Of a stretch of DNA of 8,208 nucleotides, positions 4,396 through 8,208 are shown piece after piece. The notes beneath the pieces are model-generated. The model worked only from the letters and a program-made list of their open reading frames with translations. It had not been told where the DNA came from and did no database searches. Where the stretch lies: assembly GCA_945878545.1 (NCBI GenBank), contig CAMCTQ010000049.1, positions 1-8,208 of the forward strand, written 5' to 3'. The stretch comes from Rickettsia typhi. GTDB taxonomy: Bacteria; Pseudomonadota; Alphaproteobacteria; Rickettsiales; Rickettsiaceae. The position numbers were made by a program, and so were the translations under genes. The stretch's first letter is position 1; each line of letters begins with the position of its first letter.

Positions 4396-6222
4396 ATGAT
4401 TTTTTTAAAAAATTTGTGGCAAATTATAATAAAACACTCTTATAGCAAAAATATGCCTTATATTATTATAAGCTTTGCTGCTATATTTTTTTTAACCAGT
4501 ACTTTTTTTGTTTATTTAGAATTCAAATCTAATGAAATTGATCCAGTAAATATTATTGGGTTAATGCTAATTATTTTAATAGCCTCTCTTTTGTTTGCCA
4601 TTTTACTAATAAATAATCGTGCCAACAGCTTTTTTGATTTTATCAAAAAAAGTAAGAAAAGAGTATCGAAACTCAGAAAAAGGATAGTAATCGCTTTTAG
4701 CCTTGGTGCTGCAGTACCAACGATTATTGTTGCAGTATTCTCTACATATTTTTTCAATTTCGGTGTTCAGTCTTGGTTTGATGATAAGATATCTAGAGTC
4801 TTAGAGCAATCAATTACAGTTGGAGAGTCTTATATAGATGAGCATATATTGCAGTTAAAGGATACAGCAATTTCAATTTCTAATGATTATGATGATTTGT
4901 ATTATAAATTGATTGATAATCCTAATTTATTCCAAGAAATCCTAGCCGGGCAAGCCGAATTTCGGGCTCTTGATGAGGCAATAGTTTTCAAGAGAGATGC
5001 TAATACTATTTTAGCTCAAACCGCTTTAAGCTTTTCTTTGTCTTTTCTAACTATACCAGCCTATGTTTTTGAAAAAGTTAACAAAGGAGAGGTGGTTCGT
5101 GTTTCTTCTGACCCAACCAAAATAAGAATTTTAATAAAATTGCGTAATTATAATGATACTTACTTATTAATAGGAAGGTTGGTAGATGAGAAAATAATTG
5201 ATCACATTAATAAAACTAATGGAGCAGCTCAAGAATATTTCAGACTGAAAACTCAGATATTTGACTTGCAAGTAAAATTTTCTATGATTTTTATTTTACT
5301 AGCAATGATTTTGCTTCTGGCCGCAATTATTTGGGGTAGGCATTTTGCTGAACGAATAGTTAAGCCTATTAGAGAATTAGTTATTGCTGCAGAGAAAGTA
5401 AAAAATGGTGATTTGACAGCTCAAGTACCAGAAGAAGGGTTAAAGAAAGATGAAATAAAGATATTATCGTCTGCATTTAATAGGATGGTCAAACAAATAG
5501 ACCGCCAGCAAAGGGATTTGCTTATTGCGCAAAGAGCTCTAGCTTGGTCGGATGTGGCAAGAAGAGTTGCTCACGAAATAAAGAATCCTCTAACCCCAAT
5601 TCAACTTTCTGCAGAAAGGTTACTAAAAAAATTTAAGGGCCAAGTTCAAGATCAAGATTCTTTTGAAAAATATATAAATAATATTACAAAAAATTCTAAT
5701 GAAATTAAAATGATAGTTTCAGAGTTTGTTAACTTTGCAAGGCTACCATCTCCTGATTTCTCTAAATATGAAATAGTGTCGATGATTAATTACTTAGTCG
5801 ATGCTAGAAGACTGATCAATGATAATATTTTATATACAATTGTCTCAAATGTTAGATCGTTTGAATTAATATGTGATAGTACGCAGTTAAACCGAGTTAT
5901 GGTTAATTTGCTACAGAATGCTGAAGATGCTCTGGAGGGAATTATTTACCAAAAGCAAATCACAGTTCAAATTATGGTAGATGGAGATTTTGCTTCTATT
6001 TCCGTTTTAGATAACGGGCCTGGGTTTAGCGTGCAAGTTCTAGAGAATGCAACAAAGGCGTATTTTACAACCAAAACAAAAGGTACTGGTCTTGGTCTTG
6101 CTATTGTTGATAGAATTGTTCAGGACCATTTCGGTATTTTTAGTATTTTTAATAGAGAGGAAGGTGGTGCTGTTGTAAGGTTAACTTTTAATACTCACGA
6201 GTTAAGAATTAAAGTAAAATAA
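4396..6222 (+). CDS. ntrY: Membrane sensor histidine kinase NtrY, short form without a PAS domain
   Basis: Inner-membrane kinase that autophosphorylates on His and passes the phosphate to NtrX. Numbering from the ATG at 4396 (608 residues): three N-terminal hydrophobic helices at about 22-42, 52-72 and 97-119, an extracytoplasmic region at about 120-293, and a fourth helix at 294-314. A HAMP linker follows (about 315-367, containing VKPIREL and AFNRMV). The kinase core has the H-box RRVAHEIKNPLTP with His393, the N-box VNLLQNAEDAL with Asn508, G1 DNGPGF (539-544), the F-box AYFTTK, and G2 GTGLGLAIV (563-571). All catalytic boxes are intact. HAMP runs almost directly into the His domain. The PAS domain usually found between them in NtrY of free-living relatives is absent, which explains the shorter length. 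The gene starts 34 nt after the Fis-like gene, so the two are probably in one operon. The signal is unknown; redox or nitrogen status has been proposed for relatives. Confidence 0.93.
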   Translation: MIFLKNLWQIIIKHSYSKNMPYIIISFAAIFFLTSTFFVYLEFKSNEIDPVNIIGLMLIILIASLLFAILLINNRANSFFDFIKKSKKRVSKLRKRIVIAFSLGAAVPTIIVAVFSTYFFNFGVQSWFDDKISRVLEQSITVGESYIDEHILQLKDTAISISNDYDDLYYKLIDNPNLFQEILAGQAEFRALDEAIVFKRDANTILAQTALSFSLSFLTIPAYVFEKVNKGEVVRVSSDPTKIRILIKLRNYNDTYLLIGRLVDEKIIDHINKTNGAAQEYFRLKTQIFDLQVKFSMIFILLAMILLLAAIIWGRHFAERIVKPIRELVIAAEKVKNGDLTAQVPEEGLKKDEIKILSSAFNRMVKQIDRQQRDLLIAQRALAWSDVARRVAHEIKNPLTPIQLSAERLLKKFKGQVQDQDSFEKYINNITKNSNEIKMIVSEFVNFARLPSPDFSKYEIVSMINYLVDARRLINDNILYTIVSNVRSFELICDSTQLNRVMVNLLQNAEDALEGIIYQKQITVQIMVDGDFASISVLDNGPGFSVQVLENATKAYFTTKTKGTGLGLAIVDRIVQDHFGIFSIFNREEGGAVVRLTFNTHELRIKVK

Positions 6223-6405
6223 ACCTTTTGGGGCATTAACACTTTAACCTTTTTGTAAAAATTTGGGTGATATGTTGCATAAATGCTATTATTTGTGTTG
6301 ATTTATATTTTTTATAAGGATAACTTACTATCTATGTATTTATTTGGTTAATCATTCTAAGAAGTAACAAATGAGTAAAATTGTTTTTTGTATTGGGGAA
6401 GACTT
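6223..6405 (+). other. 183-bp ntrY-ntrX gap with a possible leader ORF
   Basis: This gap is unusually long for a pair that is normally tightly linked, so ntrX may have its own promoter. I see only weak promoter strings, such as TTGTGT followed by TATAAG with short spacing. An ATG at 6371 opens a 14-codon frame ([14 protein letters not shown]) that ends at 6415, overlapping the ntrX start at 6406. It could couple translation, or be chance. Other small motifs are the direct repeat TTAAC-ACT-TTAAC (about 6236-6248), TTTTTGTAAAAA at 6250-6261, and the short palindrome GCATAAATGC (about 6276-6285). No terminator is visible. Confidence 0.25.
6395..6401 (+). promoter_or_regulatory. Ribosome-binding site that sets the ntrX start at 6406
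   Basis: GGGGAAG lies 4 nt before the ATG at 6406. The alternative TTG at 6388 would put this site inside the gene. The ATG start also gives the N-terminus [11 protein letters not shown], which is typical of NtrX receivers. Confidence 0.55.
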
Positions 6406-7833
6406 ATGGCATTAGATGTTCTTATAATAGATGATGAGATGGATATCAGAGATATAATATCTGATATCTTAAAAGACGAAGGGTTTTCTAGTAGAACTGC
6501 TGCAAATAGTACTCAGGCATTTAAAGCGATAGCTGAAAAAACACCAAGTGCGGTTATACTCGATATTTGGTTACAAGGCAGTGAGCTTGATGGGCTAGGA
6601 ATCTTGGAGATAATAAAAAAACAATATCCTTTGATGCCTGTTATAGTGATTAGTGGACATGGCACTATTGAAACGGCTGTAAGTGCTATAAAAATGGGGG
6701 CTTATGATTATTTAGAAAAGCCATTTACCCATGATAAGATAGTTATCTTGTTGAAGAGAGCTTGCGAAGCTTCAAAACTAAGGAGAGAAAATATAGACTT
6801 AAGGTCTAAAGTAATTGATAAAACCGAGTTTGTGGGTACTTCTTCTATTATTACTAGGCTAAAAGGAGAAATTGAAAAAGTAGCTCCAACGTCAGGAAGG
6901 GTGATGATTCATGGTGGTATTGGTAGTGGTAAGGAATTAACAGCAAGGTTAATCCATAAAAAATCGAAGAGAGCAAGTGGCTCATTTATAGTTTTTAGTC
7001 CGACTTCTATGTCAGCAAGCAAGATGCAACAAGAATTATTTGGTGATGAAGAAAAACAAGAGCTGGGCAGTGTTTTTGATAAAAGAATTAGTGTTCTTGA
7101 AGCGGCTCACAATGGTACTTTGTATATAGATGAAGTTGGTGACCTGCCAATGATTATACAGAATAAATTACTTAAGTTTTTAAAAGATCAGACTTTAGTA
7201 AAAAGTAATAATAAAGCACTAAAACTAGATATAAGATTTATTACTTCTTCAACTAAAGATTTACAGGCGGAAATTACTCAAGGCAAGTTTAGACAAGATC
7301 TATATTTTAGACTTAATGTTGTTCCGCTATACGTAACAAATTTATCTGAGAGGAAAGAAGATATTCCACTTTTGGTGAAGTATTTTATTAAACAACTGTC
7401 AAAATTTTCTGGCTTAAAAGAAAGAGAATTTTCTGATGAAGCAGTAGCAGCTTTGCAAGCATACAATTGGCCAGGTAATGTGAGGCAGCTTAGGAATGTT
7501 ATTGAGTGGACCTTGATAATGAATCCACCAATAGCTGGGGTTATAGAAAAAATAAAATCCGATATGTTGCCCCAAGATGTTATAAATAATAGTGTGAATA
7601 TATCCAAGCCTGATAATAATTTAGATATGATGTCGATGCCGCTTCGTGAGGCAAGAGAAGTGTTCGAAAGGCAATATTTGTCAGCGCAGATGAACAGATT
7701 TAATAATAATATATCAAAAACTTCAACGTTTGTTGGCATGGAAAGATCTGCGTTGCATAGGAAGCTTAAGATGCTGAGTATTCATGCTGCGAGTAAGTTG
7801 ACAGATCAGGAAAAAGAGTTTGATTTAGCTTAA
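6406..7833 (+). CDS. ntrX: Response regulator NtrX with receiver, AAA+ and Fis-type DNA-binding domains, lacking the GAFTGA loop
   Basis: Cytoplasmic transcription regulator and partner of NtrY, 475 residues from the ATG at 6406. The receiver domain (about 3-120) has acidic residues Asp9/Asp10, phospho-acceptor Asp53 in VILDIWL, and Lys105 in LEKPF. The AAA+ domain (about 142-370) has Walker A GGIGSGKE (170-177), Walker [12 protein letters not shown] with Asp242/Glu243, the arginine-finger region [14 protein letters not shown], and the sensor-2 region [11 protein letters not shown] (354-364). The C-terminal Fis-type helix-turn-helix is at about 434-457 ([15 protein letters not shown]). After ELFG (210-213), where sigma54 activators carry GAFTGA, the sequence is DEEKQELGS, so the sigma54-contact loop is lost while the loop length is kept. 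NtrX therefore probably works on sigma70-type promoters, perhaps as repressor or activator by DNA binding. This fits family reports for alphaproteobacterial NtrX. The ribosome site GGGGAAG supports this start. Confidence 0.94.
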   Translation: MALDVLIIDDEMDIRDIISDILKDEGFSSRTAANSTQAFKAIAEKTPSAVILDIWLQGSELDGLGILEIIKKQYPLMPVIVISGHGTIETAVSAIKMGAYDYLEKPFTHDKIVILLKRACEASKLRRENIDLRSKVIDKTEFVGTSSIITRLKGEIEKVAPTSGRVMIHGGIGSGKELTARLIHKKSKRASGSFIVFSPTSMSASKMQQELFGDEEKQELGSVFDKRISVLEAAHNGTLYIDEVGDLPMIIQNKLLKFLKDQTLVKSNNKALKLDIRFITSSTKDLQAEITQGKFRQDLYFRLNVVPLYVTNLSERKEDIPLLVKYFIKQLSKFSGLKEREFSDEAVAALQAYNWPGNVRQLRNVIEWTLIMNPPIAGVIEKIKSDMLPQDVINNSVNISKPDNNLDMMSMPLREAREVFERQYLSAQMNRFNNNISKTSTFVGMERSALHRKLKMLSIHAASKLTDQEKEFDLA

Positions 7834-7872
7834 GTTGACTTTTTAGATTGTTTTTTATTTGTGTGCTGATGG

Positions 7873-7901
7873 TTGAGATTGTTGTTACAAATTATTAGTA
7901 G
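7873..7901 (+). promoter_or_regulatory. Weak candidate promoter for the pentapeptide lipoprotein gene
   Basis: TTGAGA (7873-7878) and TAGTAG (7896-7901) are separated by 17 nt in the 85-bp gap after ntrX and lie 17 nt before the ATG at 7919. The -10 is poor. No terminator hairpin is seen after ntrX, so read-through from ntrX is also possible. Confidence 0.2.
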
Positions 7902-7918
7902 TTATTCTGGTTGTTTTT

Positions 7919-8208
7919 ATGAAAAAATTATTTTTTTTATCTTTTTTGTTTTTGGTAGTAGCTTGTAGTGATAATGCTGCTCAGAATGAGGGGGGTGTTT
8001 CCCAAGCTGAGAATGACAAAATAAGGGAATACATATCTTTGCGTTCTGAGCAAAAGCAGAGAGTGGATATAAAAAGTACATTTGGTACTAATTTAAAGGG
8101 TATAAAATTAACAGGGGCTAACTTATCTGGGTCTGATTTATCGGGTATAGATTTTTCAGAAGCAGAAATAGCTAGAGTCGATTTCTCTGGTTGTAATTTA
8201 AATGATGT
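7919..8208 (+). CDS. Lipoprotein with pentapeptide repeats, N-terminal part, cut by the right edge
   Basis: The ATG at 7919 opens a frame that stays open to the window end (96 full codons). The N-terminus MKKLFFLSFLFLVVAC is a lipoprotein signal peptide: two Lys, a hydrophobic core, and the lipobox VVAC with Cys16 as lipid attachment site. The next residues, SDNAAQ, are polar; Ser at +2 after Cys would, by the E. coli rule, favour export to the outer membrane. A charged linker (about 32-60) leads to tandem pentapeptides from about residue 65: GANLSGSDLSGIDFSEAEIA and onward, with Leu, Ile or Phe at the central position. Such repeats fold as a right-handed quadrilateral beta-helix. The number of coils and any C-terminal domain are outside the window. 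There is no strong ribosome site before the ATG. The role is unknown; a periplasmic or surface scaffold is the likeliest guess. It is downstream of ntrX on the same strand. Confidence 0.85.
   Translation, partial: MKKLFFLSFLFLVVACSDNAAQNEGGVSQAENDKIREYISLRSEQKQRVDIKSTFGTNLKGIKLTGANLSGSDLSGIDFSEAEIARVDFSGCNLND

Noticed and set aside
4512..4757. 81-codon minus-strand frame
   Set aside because: It is antisense to the hydrophobic N-terminus of ntrY, which naturally gives a hydrophobic shadow.
6250..6261. TTTTTGTAAAAA shared with the inverted repeat near 2586 as a common regulator site
   Set aside because: The string is low-complexity and AT-rich; two copies in 8 kb of such DNA are not persuasive without genome-wide counts.
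6388..6405. TTG start extending ntrX by six residues
   Set aside because: The ATG at 6406 has a GGGGAAG site and the usual NtrX N-terminus.
7278..7739. 153-codon minus-strand frame
   Set aside because: It is antisense to the well-defined AAA+ and DNA-binding part of ntrX and has no family features.

Overview
The window looks like part of a chromosome from an AT-rich alphaproteobacterium, most likely a host-associated, genome-reduced lineage of the Rickettsiales or Holosporales type. The reasons are the low GC, the many A/T-ending codons, the alphaproteobacterial dusB(nifR3)-ntr gene order in shrunken form, an omega subunit with a long acidic tail, and an NtrX whose sigma54-contact loop has been lost. 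This placement is inference from gene content; no rRNA or tRNA is present to confirm it.

Left part, minus strand (1-2559): a large polar, coiled-coil-like protein enters from the left edge and carries a 127-residue repeat (1-858). Next come about 440 bases with no intact gene but traces of possible decayed coding sequence and a strong 32-bp palindrome (859-1297). Then follow rpoZ for the RNA polymerase omega subunit (1298-1702) and a serine alpha/beta hydrolase (1795-2559). The hydrolase matches the N-terminal half of the hydrolase-OsmC fusion family but has no OsmC half.

Middle, plus strand (2750-2977): a 75-residue single-pass membrane protein of unknown function sits behind a perfect -10 box and an inverted repeat.

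Right part, plus strand (3132-7833): a reduced version of the alphaproteobacterial nitrogen-regulation cluster. dusB (tRNA dihydrouridine synthase) is followed 15 nt later by an 80-residue stand-alone Fis-type DNA-binding protein. This protein reads like the C-terminal tail of NtrC, and it lies where ntrB-ntrC normally sit. It is followed by the membrane histidine kinase ntrY, which lacks a PAS domain, and after a 183-nt gap by its partner regulator ntrX. A lipoprotein with pentapeptide repeats begins at 7919 and runs off the right edge.

Likely interplay: NtrY senses a membrane or periplasmic cue and phosphorylates NtrX at Asp53. NtrX then acts on ordinary sigma70-type promoters, because it lacks the GAFTGA loop. 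The orphan Fis-like protein may have kept DNA-binding or nucleoid duties after NtrB and the catalytic part of NtrC were lost. I saw no CRISPR array, tRNA, rRNA, insertion sequence or clear phage gene.
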